Source of the DNA: Avena insularis | Lineage: Eukaryota; Streptophyta; Magnoliopsida; Poales; Poaceae | DNA: 64,000 nt | Reading direction: 5' to 3' | Assembly: GCA_023614405.1 (NCBI GenBank) | Contig: CM042687.1 | Span: 236,742,292-236,806,291, forward strand | In this document: positions 31,509 to 44,000 of the stretch, piece after piece | Layout of the letters: every line of letters begins with the position of its first letter | Position numbering within the stretch: position 1 is the first letter of the stretch | The notes under the pieces: generated by a model | What the model was told of the DNA's origin: nothing | The model's database searches: none | Seen by the model: the letters and a program-made list of their open reading frames with translations, nothing else | Program-made: the position numbers and the translations under genes

Positions 31509-34500
31509 TGTAAGATCCCTCCTTTGTAAAGGAAAGGATCCATGTGATTGCAATGCTAGTCCCTGGATCAATGCTAGAATCCACAGTTTAAGATGAAGTA
31601 CACAGAAACAAAGGTCATTATTACATATCATTCCAGAGACAAACATAGTCTTTTACAACTCCATGGCCATAGGCCTAATACAAGAGTTCAAATATATAAT
31701 AAGGTAAATAAGTCTTCATCTTCATGTGCCACAGGCAAGCATGTTGAGTGTAGACTCATGACTCCTAATCATCATCAGAATATCCTACAACATCACAAGT
31801 TACAGCCACAGTGGGTCAATACATTGGAATAGTATTGGCAAGTGATACCTTAGTAGAATATTGGTGGACTAGATACTATATGCATTTTTGGATAAGTGTA
31901 GCTTAGGCTTGCTTTGCTCAAAATAGGTTTTGCCTATTAGTTGAAAACACTAAGTTTTTCTTTGTCAAAATCTTACCCAAGGAACCACCGATAGACATTG
32001 GGGTCCTTCACCCTTGTTCAACCACAAGTTTTTACTTAGAAACTGGGATGAGGAGATTCTTGATAGCTTCCATGTCTTGATGCTCAAGTTGTCCAATACC
32101 AGGGACATGGCTAAGTACTTAGATTTTTTCCTTCTGTAGAGGTTGTGCACTTTCCCCACAAGACTTGATTTTCACCAAGACAGGACCTTTTAGAAGCCTT
32201 CCCTTAGACCAAATGGACGCGCTCCAACCTATCATCCCACTACCACCAACTGTCCAAATGGCTAAGTTATTGCAACCTATGTGATCCAGGCAGAGCCCAT
32301 ATTGCCAAGTGGCTGCACTAGAAGCTTCTTAACATATGGCATCTCAAATCCCTTTGTTCTTGGGTGGCTTTCCACAAGTGAGATGCACAAGGTAAACCAT
32401 AGAAATGGGCCTTGTGTAACCACTCAACATAAACCATTCCTTCCATTCCACCCAGGTGTTTCATTCACTTAGTTGTTTTATTAAGCAAAAACATAGTCCA
32501 AAGACTTAGAAATATTATATCATAGCATGAATATTTAACCACCCTTGGTTGCTACTAGCTAGGCTAAGCATGGCATTGATAAGACTTAGAAATATTTCTA
32601 GCAATTCTACAACTACTAGGATTTCCCAAGCATAGCATATAGATCAAAAATATCCATGCAAGACTAGCAAAATATTTCTAATGCATATTTGAAAAACATA
32701 GGAATAAAATCATGAAGCACCACTTTCCTTGGTAGTTTGGAGAGTAGCTACAATCCTCACAATCACAATCACTATTTGCACCAAAATCTACACATAAAAT
32801 GATAGCACCAAATCACATACAAAATAAATACAAGCAAAAATATATGGATGCATGCAACATGATATGTGATGATTTTTCTATACTCAACATGACAAGTGCA
32901 CAGTACTGATTCATAAACAATCTCAAAACTTGCCAAACAACTTTTATTTGAACATTAAAACATTTCCCAAATTTTTGTTATACACAAAATAGGCCTACAC
33001 ATGTTTCTGTAAAAATAACCATTTTAACAGAAACAAAACACTAAACACATTGCATATATGGAAAGGGCTTTCTCTCCTGATTCCATTGATATAACATTTG
33101 CCAAATTTGGACGTGGGAATCAAAAGTTATGAATTAAACAAGTTTAAACTTCTAATAGATCAGATCTAAATTCAGATTTTAAATCAAACTAACAGACACG
33201 CGGCGTGTTCCTATTGGTTGGTACCGGTTCAGGCCGATCACGCTTGCGAGCCGCAAGATCTAAGTGACGATGCACGGCTCAGATTAAACATACCGCTTCT
33301 CCCTCTAATCTAATCTAATCCGGACCTCTAGATCTGGATCCAACGATCCCTGATGCTTTGACCACAGATGGGTGGCGCAATGGCTGCTGGCGGCGGCGAC
33401 GGTTCTGCCGGCGATGGATTGGCGATTCTAGCGAGGGCTGGGGACAGTGGGGTTGCTTACCGGCGTCGCAAAGTTGCGAGGAAGCTCGAGGTGCTGCTGG
33501 CGTGGACAGCGGCGTGTTGATGTGGCCGTAGGAGCTCGTCGGAGTTGAGCGTAGCGTCGGGTGCTCGGTGACGAAGACGTTGGTGACGGTCTGGATCAGC
33601 CTAGCATGAACCAGTGGTATCTGGAGGTGCGCAAGACTATGGTGAATACTACTGGATCAAGGAGAAGTCGAGGGGCGGTCGGGCTTTACCTCAATCGCTC
33701 GTCGGAGTCGAGCGACGATTCTGTTGTTTGTGGGCACGAATGGTGACGACAGCCTGGGTCATGAGAAAGCAAACAAAAGGCATCAGTGAACGCGCAAGGA
33801 CACGCTGGTCATGCTGGTTTGAACCAGAGACAGGGGGCGGTCGGAGCTCACCGTGAGGGCTCGTCGGAGATCGGTCTTGCTGGTGGTGTGGCAAGACTAC
33901 AGCGACTGGTGGCGTGAAGAGGAAATTGAGTGAGGGGAAATGAGCAGCGAGGAGAGGGGGTCTTATAGCTGGAGCGGGGGCGAGAATCTCGCGAGGAAAC
34001 ACCGGCTATCAAGCCCGCATCAATCGCTACAGTGATGAGGTAACGGCAGCGTCGACGGGGTCGTGGGGGGTGCGTGGCTGGAGACGATGCTTGCGTGGCG
34101 CTTGGGTCCACCAGTCAGCGAGCGCGGGGTCGAGTGGGTGCAGGTGAGAGAGAGGGGAAAACCCCGGGTGGGCTTAGTGAGCTGGTTTCACTGTTGGGCC
34201 AAAAGCCTGGCGCCGACCTTTTTCCTTTTCTTTACTCCTTTTCCATTTCTATTTTAATTTTCTGGATCCATTTTCAAAAAAATTCAAATGCCATTTCAAT
34301 TCAAATTTGTTCTGGATTTTTGTAGAGTGTAACACTCATATTTTTGGGTATAAAAACATGTGGTCTCACTGTATTTAGCTTGGTCCTTTTGTTCAAACAA
34401 AAAAGCAGTGACATAGCACTTGATTTGAACAAATTTTGAAAATGGTTTTAAATCCATATTTGCTTTGTAATATTTTGGTTTGAGCACTAGCAATCAAGCA

Positions 34501-34700
34501 AAACAATTTGAGAGCAACAAGGTTTGGTTTTGAAACAAATAATCTCCATTTGAGAGTAGTATTTGATTAATGCTTGATCACATAAAATCATAGATCCCAA
34601 GTCATGTTTTCTTTAAAAACTAGTTTGAATTTGTTCCCTAAATGATACGCATGCATGCATGATATGAAATCTTTGAAAACATGATTTTAGGGATGTTACA
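31509..34700 (-). repeat. 3' LTR of the chromovirus
   Basis: The minus strand runs TGTAACATCCC to GGATCTTACA. A polypurine tract (AAGGGGGTTAGATTTG on the minus strand, 34701-34716) abuts it. It has a GC-rich island at about 33200-34200 and is 104 bp longer than the 5' LTR, mostly because of one segment at about 33605-33715. Confidence 0.93.
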
Positions 34701-34712
34701 AATCTAACCCCC

Positions 34713-37296
34713 TTAAGGTGAATCTCGCCCTCGAGATTCTGGTTGGCTAGCAAATAGGTGAGGGTGGTCTTTCCGAAGATCATCTTCTCTTTCCCATGTT
34801 GCTTCTTCTTCGGAATGATGGTTCCATTAAACTTTGCAGAATTTGATAGTCTTAGTTCGTGTAACTCTTTCTGCAGTCTCAAGAATTTTTATAGGTTTCT
34901 CCTCATAAGTGAGGTCACTCTCCAATTGAACCTCTTCCAAAGGTATAGTATCCTTCAAAGAAGTCTCTTCCATTTCCGGATGGCATTTCTTAAGCTGACT
35001 CACATGAAACACATTATGAACAGCTGACAAAGACTCTGGCAATTCAATCTCATAAGCTAATTCTCCTTTGCGACTCAGAATCTTGAATGGTCCTACATAT
35101 CTTGGGGCCAATTTACCTTTGACACCAAACCTCTTCACTCCACGAAGTGGTGACACTCTAAGATAAGCTCTGTCACCTACTTCATAGGTGACCTCTCTAC
35201 GCTTTGGATCTGTGTAGCTCTTTTTTCGGGATTGTGCTATCTTTAATCTGTCCTTAACCAGCTTGACTTTCTCTTCAGCCTATTTAATGAGTTCTGGTCC
35301 GAACAAACTTCTTTCTCCCACACCATTCCATAGCAATGGGGTGGTACACTTTCTCCCATAGAGAAACTCAAATGGTGCCATCTCAATACTGGCTTGATAG
35401 CTGTTATTGTAAGAAAATTCTGCGTAAGGCAGACTTTCATCCCAACTGGCTCCATAGTCTAGAGCACATGCTCTCAACATATCTTCAAGAATCTGATTAG
35501 TCCTTTACATGCATCCATCAGTTTGAGGATGAAATGCAGTGCTGAATTCCAACCTCGTTCCCAATGACTCATGTAGCTGCCTACAAAAATGAGAAGTGAA
35601 TTGGGTTCCCTTATCAGACACAATACTCTTGGGTACTCCATGTAGACATACAATTCTGCTCATATAGATCTTGGCTAACTTAGCACTTGTGTAAGTTGTC
35701 TTCACGGGTATAAAATGAGCCACTTTAGTTAGGCGATCCACTACTACCCAAATAGAATGATATCCTGACCTGGTCCTCAGCAATCCGGTGATGAAATCCA
35801 TGCTAATCTTGTCCCACTTCCAATCAGGAATAGGTAGTGGTTGTAACAATCCTGCTGGTTTCTGATGTTCCGCTTTCACTCTACTACATACATCACACAA
35901 AGCAATATGTTCGGCGATGTCTTTCTTGAGATTATTCCACCAAAATCTTTCCTTCATATCCATGTACATCTTGGTGTTACCCGGATGAATAGAATATGGT
36001 GAGTTATGTGCTTCTTGTAAAATCAGTTTCCGAAGCTCCGGATCTTGTGGAACACAGATACGTTTTCCATGCCATAAAGTATCCCGTTCGTCTTCATGGA
36101 ATCCTTTGTATTTTCCCTTGCCAATCTTTTCCTTAATCTCTTCAATTTCCTTATCTGCCTTTTGGGCTTCTTTGATCTTGTCCAACAAGGTGGGTTGAAC
36201 ATCCAAAGACATGAGATGTCCCTCAGGCACAATCTCCAATCTGAGATCTCTAAATTGGGCACACATATCATCTGGCAATTCTCCCTTAGTAAGGCCATTC
36301 ACAAAAACTTTACGGCTTAGAGCATCCGCTACAACATTTGCTTTACCGGGGTGGTATTGCAAACTCAAGTCATAGTCCTTGATGAGTTCTAGCCATCTTC
36401 TTTGTCTCATGTTAATTTCCTTCTGGGTGAAGATATACTTCAACTCTTGTGATCTGTGAACACTTCACAACGCTTTCCCAAAAGATAATGTCTCCATGTT
36501 TTGAGTGCATGGACAACAGAGGATAACTCTAAATCATGAGTAGGGTAGTTTACTTCATGAGTTTTGAGTTTTCTAGAGGCATAAGCCACAACTTTCCCTT
36601 CTTGCATAAGTACTGCACCTAATCCATGATGAGATGCATCACAATATACTTGGAAATCTTTCTCCAAATCTGGCGAACATAAGACTGGTGCCGTCACTAG
36701 TCTCTTCTTTAATTCTTGAAAGCCGAGTTCACAACCTTCATACCAAGCAAACTTCTTGTCTTTCTTTAGCAATTCTGTCATAGGTTTAGCTACCTTGGAG
36801 AAATTCTCAATAAATCTTCTGTAGTATCCTGCCAAGCCAAGGAAACTACGAACCTCCTTTACTGACTTAGGACATTCACATTCAGTTACAGCTGAAACTT
36901 TAGCAGGGTCAACTGCTACACCATCTCCTGACACAACGTTCCAAGAAATCCAACTTCATTTAACCAAAATTCACACTTACTGAATTTGGCATACAGCTTA
37001 TGCTCTATAAGCTTCTCAAGTATCAATCGTAAATGTCCTTCATGCTCTTCCTTGCTCTTGGAGTAGATTAGAATGTCATCGATGAATACGACGACAAACT
37101 TGTCAAGGAACTCCATGAACACTTTGTTCATCATATTCATGAAGTATGCTGGTGCATTGGTCAAACCAAATGGCATCACGGTATACTCATACAACCTTAC
37201 CTTGTGGTAAAAGCTGTCTTAGGTATGTCTTGTTCCCTTATCTTGAGCTAGAAATAACCTAACCGGAGATCAATTTTTGAGAACACACAGGCTCCT
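34713..37296 (-). pseudogene. Chromovirus RT, RNase H, integrase and chromodomain
   Basis: From right to left: RT with [15 protein letters not shown] and catalytic FIDD (37075-37086), the post-RT block [12 protein letters not shown], and RNase H with [13 protein letters not shown], a THDLE block and FTDHKS (about 36440-36700). Integrase has an HHCC zinc module ([14 protein letters not shown]) and core motifs SMDFITGL and VSDKGTQF. At the place of the catalytic Glu the frame reads TDGCM then TAA (35505-35507). The C-terminus has PRYVGPFKIL and a chromodomain broken by one stop (34827-34829) but readable to TAA 34713-34715. Other breaks are a damaged stretch at 37200-37296, a shift near 36440 and 36925, and a stop at 35280. 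Confidence 0.9.
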
Positions 37297-38552
37297 TCTA
37301 ACTAATCAAACAAGTCATTGATTCTAGGCAAAGGGTATTTGTTCTTGATAGTCACCTCATTAAGTGAACGGTAATCTATGCATAACCTTTGACTTCTATC
37401 TTTCTTTTCCACAAACAAAACTGGTGCTTCCCAAGACGAAGAACTTGGTTGGATAAAACCTTTCTGCAACTGTTCTCCAAGCTGCTTCTTGAGTTCTTTA
37501 AACTCATCGACTAACATCTTGTATGGTATTTTTGCTATTGGTCCAGATCCTGGTAGCAAATCAATAAGAAACTCCACATCTCTATCTGGTGGCATTCCCA
37601 ACAATTCTTCCGGAAATACATCTGGATACTCACTCACAATAGGTACACTGTCTATGCTAACCCCCTTAAGAGAATTTAGCTTACTCCCTTTTGATTCAAA
37701 GTTAGACTTGAATTTAATCCGTTTCTTTTCCGGGGTTGTGAGTGCAACAGTACGATTGGCACAATCTAGTACTCCTTCATACTTGGTCATCCAATCCATT
37801 CCCATAATTACATCCAGTCCTTGGGAATCTAGGATTATTAGACTCACTGGAAACTTATGCTTTCCAAATTCTATCACTAGATCCCGGCATCCAAGACTTA
37901 CTATCATATCTCCACCTGGAGAACTTACTTTTATTGGACACCGAATGTTTTCAGTTGGAAACCTATTTCTATCAACAAATGCTTTTGATATGAATGAATG
38001 TGATGCTCCAGTATCAAAAAGAACAAGTGCTGGAATAGAATTGAGTTTGAACTTACCAGCAACAGCATCTGGCTCTTCATAGATTTCCTCCACATTGATG
38101 TGGTTCACTTGCCCTTTCTGGAAAGGGTTGGGCTTGTTGGGTCCTTCAACTTTCTTTTCTGGGCATTCATTTGCATAATGCCCCATCTTCTTGCACTTGA
38201 AACACTCAACCTGACTAAGATCCTTCTTGACAGGCTGGCTTCCACTGCCACTACCATTTCCACTGTGGTGGCTCTTATATCCACTCTTGTGGTTCTTGTA
38301 CTTATCATTGTCATGACTACGATTGTGCTTGTTGTCATGATAACGGTTGTGGTTGTGGTGCTTGTTGAATTTCCCATGCTTGTGGGATCCAGAACTCCCA
38401 CTGTCATCATAATGGGAGCGCTTGTGAGACGATCCCGAGCTGTGCTTGTCAGCGTGCTTTCTCTTCCTACTTTCAACTTGCTTCATCTTGTTCTCCAAAA
38501 TAGCAGCCTTGTCACAAAGAGACTGGTATGTGGGAACATAGGCCACAGCTAA
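37297..38552 (-). pseudogene. Chromovirus nucleocapsid, protease and start of RT
   Basis: This frame continues gag after a single stop at 38553-38555. It begins [12 protein letters not shown], followed by a His/Lys/Asn/Ser-rich basic linker of about 80 residues. The zinc knuckle [14 protein letters not shown] is at about 38163-38204, and the aspartic protease active site DTGAS at about 38001-38015 with its partner block DVIMGMDWM. The last part is RT block 1, [12 protein letters not shown] and [20 protein letters not shown], ending at a stop near 37300. Confidence 0.9.
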
Positions 38553-39179
38553 CTACAGGTTCAGTTCATCATTCAACCCTTCAAGGAACTTTTCCTTCCT
38601 CTTAGCATCAGTGTCAACTTCGTCCGGTGCATATCGCGCCAGATTGTTGAACTCCTCAATGTATTCAGCCACGCTGCGGTGGCGCTGCTTCAAGTTATGG
38701 AACTCTTTCTTCTTCAGAATCATCACTCCGGATGAGATGTGAGCAGTACGGAAACCATCTTCAAAGATAGCCCATGTCACATACGCAATGGGAGTGGTGA
38801 TCTGGAAGTTATCCCACCAAGTGGCTGCTGGTCCTTCCAATAAGTGAGCTGCAAATCTGACTTTCTCTTCATCAGTACAGCCAACTGTTACCAAGTCCTT
38901 GTTCAGAGAGCGTAGCCAATCATTGGCCACCATAGGATCAGTAGTTCCTGAGAACTTTGCTGGCCTCAGTCTCAAGAATCTGGTAAGCATGTCAAAACCT
39001 GGTGGGTTGTTCTGATTGTTGTTGTTGTTATTATTGTTATTGTTGTTGTTGTTGTTGTTCTGATTCTGGATGAACATAGTCATCATTTGCATCAGCTGAG
39101 TCTGAGCTATCATCATTTGCTGCACCTCAGGGGTGATGTTGTTGTTGTTGGGGTTGGGATTGGCACGTCGGGGAGGCAT
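38553..39179 (-). pseudogene. Chromovirus gag
   Basis: This is the capsid precursor. I choose the ATG at 39179 (MPPRRANPN) because the sister element at 60418 starts the same way and both are directly preceded by CAG. A Gln/Met-rich stretch and a run of about 15 Asn precede the Retrotrans_gag core (ATWWDNFQ, FEDGFRTAHIS, LKKKEFHNLKQ, YIEEFNNLARYAPDEV). TAG at 38553-38555 replaces a CAG seen in the sister copy (61018-61020), a C-to-T change. Otherwise the frame is open into the nucleocapsid-protease part. Confidence 0.92.
39010..39062 (-). repeat. AAC/AAT coding microsatellite (poly-Asn)
   Basis: A trinucleotide run in gag encodes about 15 Asn. The sister gag at 60418 has much shorter runs, so the length varies between copies. 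Confidence 0.85.
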
Positions 39180-39405
39180 CTGTGGTTTGTTCAATAGAGA
39201 TAAGAATGAGATACCCATAGATGCTAATATGCACAATACATCACATAAACAATCACCAAACATGCATCACAATAATAAAAGTTCAACAACATAGATAACA
39301 AGTTTGCAAAGTAAACACACCAATAGCAAGACATCCACATGTTGGATGGTCATTGCGACTCAATAATCAAAGACATGATAAATAAAGGTAAATGAGCAGT
39401 CATCA

Positions 39406-40215
39406 CTACTCCTCGACATCAACCTCCTCCTCAACAAATGTAAGACCTGCATTATCCATAGCGGTCTTATATTCCTCGACATTGGTGGTCAAGGTCTCTA
39501 CTTTGGATTTGAGAGCCCTCTTCTGAGAACGAAGCCTCTCAATCACAGTTTGCTGATGCTCAAGCTCGAAGTCCTTGGCCTCCAATTCTGCAGTCATGTC
39601 TCGAATCCTCTTGTTCCTATCTTGGACTCGCTTCTCTTGACTCTTGAACTTTCTGTCCTGACTCTCGAACTTGGCCTCCATCTCCTTGACTATCTCATCT
39701 TGCTCCGCGAAGAGCTTTTCCTTCTCACGAAGCTGCACCTGGAGTTCGTCATTGCTGAGCATGATGTTGGTCCTATCAGTGTCTATGTGCCTAAGAAGAA
39801 CCTCTAAGTCCTGGAGGTATAGACGAATCGGCTCTGCTGTCTCCCTCGAAGTATCCTCGAAGTCAATGGCCTCACCATCCTCATCACGCCTACCGAAGGT
39901 GTGGAAGTGAGTACCTCTAACCTGTCGAGAGTGTCTCCCTAACAGATGTCCAATCAAGTCCTGCATGACTACCTCTAGGCCTCTCTCCTTATCATCGTGC
40001 ATGAGCTTGAAGATGATTTCCTCCGTGGTAGGCTCAGTATGGCGTCCGGGCTGATTAACCTTGAAGCCCCAAAGGTCTTTCCTCTCAAACTTGGTGAGGG
40101 GAAGCACCATGATGGTAGGAAGAGGGAGATTGAGCAAACTAGTGAGCTCAATAATACGAGGGCCAAAACGAGTTCCCTTGAACTCTTCAGCCGTGCTGAT
40201 AGTAACATTAGGCAT
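39406..40215 (-). CDS. Extra chromovirus frame B, 269-residue coiled-coil protein
   Basis: The frame is uninterrupted from ATG 40215 to TAG 39406-39408 and lies between frame A and gag, in the same orientation. Residues 1-130 look globular (GTRFGPRIIELTSLL, LWGFKVNQPGRH, MQDLIGHLLGRHSRQ). Residues about 150-250 form a charged Lys/Glu/Gln-rich coiled coil (LREKEKLFAEQDEIVKEME), and the tail is acidic. The start follows a perfect intron-like 3' end: CTAAC, pyrimidines, then AAATAG joined to ATG. I recognise no Pfam family. It could be an accessory structural or nucleic-acid-chaperone-like protein, but that is inference. Confidence 0.7.
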   Translation of the reverse strand: MPNVTISTAEEFKGTRFGPRIIELTSLLNLPLPTIMVLPLTKFERKDLWGFKVNQPGRHTEPTTEEIIFKLMHDDKERGLEVVMQDLIGHLLGRHSRQVRGTHFHTFGRRDEDGEAIDFEDTSRETAEPIRLYLQDLEVLLRHIDTDRTNIMLSNDELQVQLREKEKLFAEQDEIVKEMEAKFESQDRKFKSQEKRVQDRNKRIRDMTAELEAKDFELEHQQTVIERLRSQKRALKSKVETLTTNVEEYKTAMDNAGLTFVEEEVDVEE

Positions 40216-40418
40216 CTATTTAATAAGATAGAAAAAGTTAGAATCAACACAATTTAAGACAAATCACAAGATAAGGCATCACATGCATAACTTTGGAAAT
40301 CAAGACACACAAGTCATGGCATACATGGATCCATTACAAACAACCAAGGTTCAATTTATTTTAAACAACATTTGGGAAAATAAAATGATAAGTGTGGTGG
40401 TCCAACTAATGTGGTACA

Positions 40419-40925
40419 TTACAATCCCATCTCACTTGCCAAGTTGGCTAATAGGGCATCCCTAGAGGCAATCTGTTTGTCTAGATCACAAGACTCCATT
40501 GCTAAGTCTATGATGTCCTTCCTTAGGCTTTGGTTGGTAGCTTCTAACTCTTGGGTATGCTTCTTTTCTTCCCTAAGGTCATTCTGGGTGTTAAGCATTC
40601 TGCACTTGATTCTGTCACCAAGTTCTTTGATGGCCCTCCAAGCTGCATCCCTTGCTGAATCAAAGAATGTGGTGTGCATCATTGTGTTGGTGACCATGCA
40701 GAATCCTGAGTCCTTGTGGTTGTCTTCCTTGTTTTTATACAAGTGAAGTTGCACCCACCAGTACTCAACTCCTTCATCCATCACAGGAAAACCTTTGTAC
40801 ACAGCTGCACCATGTATTCCCATGGCAACCATGAGGTCCTTGAGAGCCTTGGGGAACTCTGTCTCACATTCCAAAGTCATAGTCACGAGTGGTCCCTTCT
40901 TCACGGCTTCGTTAATGGAGTTCAT
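40419..40925 (-). CDS. Extra chromovirus frame A, 168-residue protein
   Basis: The frame is uninterrupted from ATG 40925 to TAA at 40419, about 140 bp after the primer binding site. The N-terminal half (residues 10-95) looks compact with aromatic residues (VYKGFPV, YWWVQLHLYKNK, TTFFDSARDAAWRAIKELG). The C-terminal third is a likely coiled coil (REEKKHTQELEATNQSLRKD). The ATG follows CTAAT, a pyrimidine tract and TTTGTAG, again an acceptor-like end. A 203-bp stretch separates it from frame B. The plus-strand sister element has no such frames in its short leader (59909-60417). I do not recognise the family. The domain style resembles proteins encoded by other grass Gypsy elements. Confidence 0.7.
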   Translation of the reverse strand: MNSINEAVKKGPLVTMTLECETEFPKALKDLMVAMGIHGAAVYKGFPVMDEGVEYWWVQLHLYKNKEDNHKDSGFCMVTNTMMHTTFFDSARDAAWRAIKELGDRIKCRMLNTQNDLREEKKHTQELEATNQSLRKDIIDLAMESCDLDKQIASRDALLANLASEMGL

Positions 40926-41051
40926 CTACAAATAGAGATGATAAAGAAGATTAGAAAAGTTTACGAGAAGAAAAGTCAAGTGTGGAAGTTGTTGAAAAAT
41001 TTTCCTTAGTGGTTTCCAATCCTAGGGTCATAATCCTACAGGCAACACAAT

Positions 41052-41065
41052 GCAATTATACCATC
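41052..41065 (-). other. Damaged primer binding site of the chromovirus
   Basis: The minus strand reads ATGGTATAATTGCA after the LTR, where the sister element at 59897 has TGGTATCAGAGC. The following block GTGTTGCCTGTAGGATT is shared by both, so position and homology identify it despite the changes. Confidence 0.75.
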
Positions 41066-44000
41066 TGTAAGATCCCTCCTTTGTAAAGGAAAGGATCCCT
41101 GTGATTGCAATGCTAGTCCCTGGATCAATGCTAGCATCCACAGTTTAAGATGAAGTACACAGAAACAAAGGTCATTATTACATATCATTCTAGAGACAAA
41201 CATAGTCTTTTACACCTCCATGGCGACAGGCCTAATACAAGAGTTCAAATATATAATAAGGTAAATAAGTCTTCATCTTCATGTGCCACAGGCAAGCATG
41301 TTGAGTGTAGACTCATGACTCCTAATCATCATCAGAATATCCTGCAACATCACAAGTTACAGCCACAGTGGGTCAATACATTGGAATAGTATTGGCAAGT
41401 GATACCTTAGTAGAATATTGGTGGACTAGATACTATATGCATTTTTGGCTAAGTGTAGCTTAGGCTTGCTTTGCTCAAAATAGGTTTTGCCTATTAGTTG
41501 AAAACACTAAGTTTTTCTTTGTCAAAATCTTACCCAAGGAACCACCGATAGACATTGGGGTCCTTCACCCTTGTTCAACCACAAGTTTTTACTTAGAAAC
41601 TGGGATGAGGAGATTCTTGATAGCTTCCATGTCTTGATGCTCAAGTTGTCCAATACCAGGGACATGGCTAAGTACTTAGATTTTTTCCTTCTGTAGAGGT
41701 TGTGCACTTTCCCCACAAGACTTGATTTTCACCAAGACAGGACCTTTCAGAAGCCTTCCCTTAGACCAAATGGACGCGCTCCAACCTATCATCCCACTAC
41801 CACCAACTGTCCAAATGGCTAAGTTATTGCAACCTATGTGATCCAGGCAGAGCCCATATTGCCAAGTGGCCGCACTAGAAGCTTCTTAACATATGGCATC
41901 TCAAATCCCTTTGTTCTTGGGTGGCTTTCCACAAGTGAGATGCACAAGGTAAACCATAGAAATGGGCCTTGTGTAATCACTCAACATAAACCATTCCTTC
42001 CATTCCACCCAGGTGTTTCATTCACTTAGTTGTTTTATTAAGCAAAAACATAGTCCAAAGACTTAGAAATATTATATCATAGCATGAATATTTAACCACC
42101 CTTGGTTGCTACTAGCTAGGCTAAGCATGGCATTGATAAGACTTAGAAATATTTCTAGCAATTCTACAACTACTAGGATTTCCCAAGCATAGCATATAGA
42201 TCAAAAATATCCATGCAAGACTAGCAAAATATTTCTAACGCATATTTGAAAAACATAGGAATAAAATCATGAAGCACCACTTGCCTTGGTAGTTTGGAGA
42301 GTAGCTACAATCCTCACAATCACCATCACTATTTGCACCAAAATCTACACATAAAATGATAGCACCAAATCACATACAAAATAAATACAAGCAAAAATAT
42401 ATGGATGCATGCAACATGATATGTGATGATTTTTCTATACTCAATAAGACAAATGCACAGTACTGATTCATAAACAATCTCAAAACTTGCCAAACAACTT
42501 TTATTTGAACATTAAAACATTTCCCAAATTTTTGTTATACACAAAATAGGCCTACACATGTTTCTGTAAAAATAACCATTTTAACAGAAACAAAACACTA
42601 AACACATTGCATATATGGAAAGGGCTTTCTCTCCTGATTCCATTGATATAACATTTGACAAATTTGGACGTGGGAATCAAAAGTTATGAATTAAACAAGT
42701 TTAAACATCTAATAGATCTAAATTCAGATTTTAAATCAAACTAACAGACACGCCGCGTGTTCCTATCGGTTGGTACCGGTTCGGGCGGATCACGCTTGCG
42801 AGCCGCAAGATCTAAGTGACGATGCACGGCTCAGATTAAAACATACCGCTTCGCCCTCTAATCTAATCCTGACCTCTAGATCTGGATCCAACGATCCCTG
42901 ATGCTTTGACCACAGATGGGCGGCGCTATGGCTGATGGCGGCGGTGACGGTTCTGCCGGCGATGGATTGGCGACTCTAGCGAGGGCTGGGGACAGTGGGG
43001 TTGCTTACCGGTGTCGCAAAGTTGCGAGGAAGCTCGAGGTGCTGCTGGCGTGGACAGGGGCGTGTTGATGTGGCCGTAGGAGCTTGTCGGAGTTGAGCGT
43101 AGCGTCGGGTGCTCGGTGACGAAGACATTGGCGACGCTCTGGATCATCCTAGCGACGGTTCTGTTGTTTGCGGGCACGAACGGTGACGGCAGCCTGGGTC
43201 ATGAGAAAGCAAACAAAAGGCATCAGTGAACGCGCAAGGACACGCTGGTCATGCTGGTTTGAACCAGAGACAGGGGGGCGGTCGGAGCTCACCGTGAGGG
43301 CTCGTCGGAGATCGTCGGTGCTGCGGCGGTGTGGGCAAGACTACGGGCAGCCTGGTGGCGTGAAGAGGAAATTGAGTGAGGGGAAATGAGCAGCGAGGAG
43401 AGGGGGTCTTATAGCTGGAGCGGGGGCGAGAATCTCGCGAGGAAACGCCGGCAATCAAGCCCGCATCAATCGCGGTAGTGATGAGGTAACGGTGGCGTCG
43501 ACGGGGTCGTGGGGGGTGCGTGGCTGGAGACGATGCTTGCGTGGCGCTTGGGTCCACCAGTCAGCGAGCGCGGGGTCGAGTGGGTGCGCGTGAGAGAGAG
43601 AGAGAGGGGAAAACCCCGGGTGGGCTTAGTGGGCTGGTTTCACTGTTGGGCCAAAAGCCTGGCGCCGGCCTTTTTCCTTTTCTTTACTCCTTTTCCATTT
43701 ATGTTTTAATTTTCTGGATCCATTTTCAAATAAATTCAATTGCCATTTGAATTCAAATTTGTTCTGGATTTTTGTAGAGTGTAACACTCATATTTCTGGG
43801 TATAAAAACATGTGGTCTCACTGTATTTAGCTTGGTCCTTTTGTTCAAACAAAATAAGCAGTGACATAGCACTTGATTTGAACAAATTTTGAAAATGGTT
43901 TTAAATCCATATTTGCTTTGTAATATTTTGGTTTGAGCACTAGCAATCAAGCAAAACAATTTGAGAGCAACAAGGTTTGGTTTTGAAACAAATAATCTCC

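Noticed and set aside
33561..34325. Several overlapping frames in the GC-rich part of the chromovirus LTRs, also at 42926-43750
   Set aside because: They differ between the two LTRs by indels and carry no domain. They are LTR sequence.
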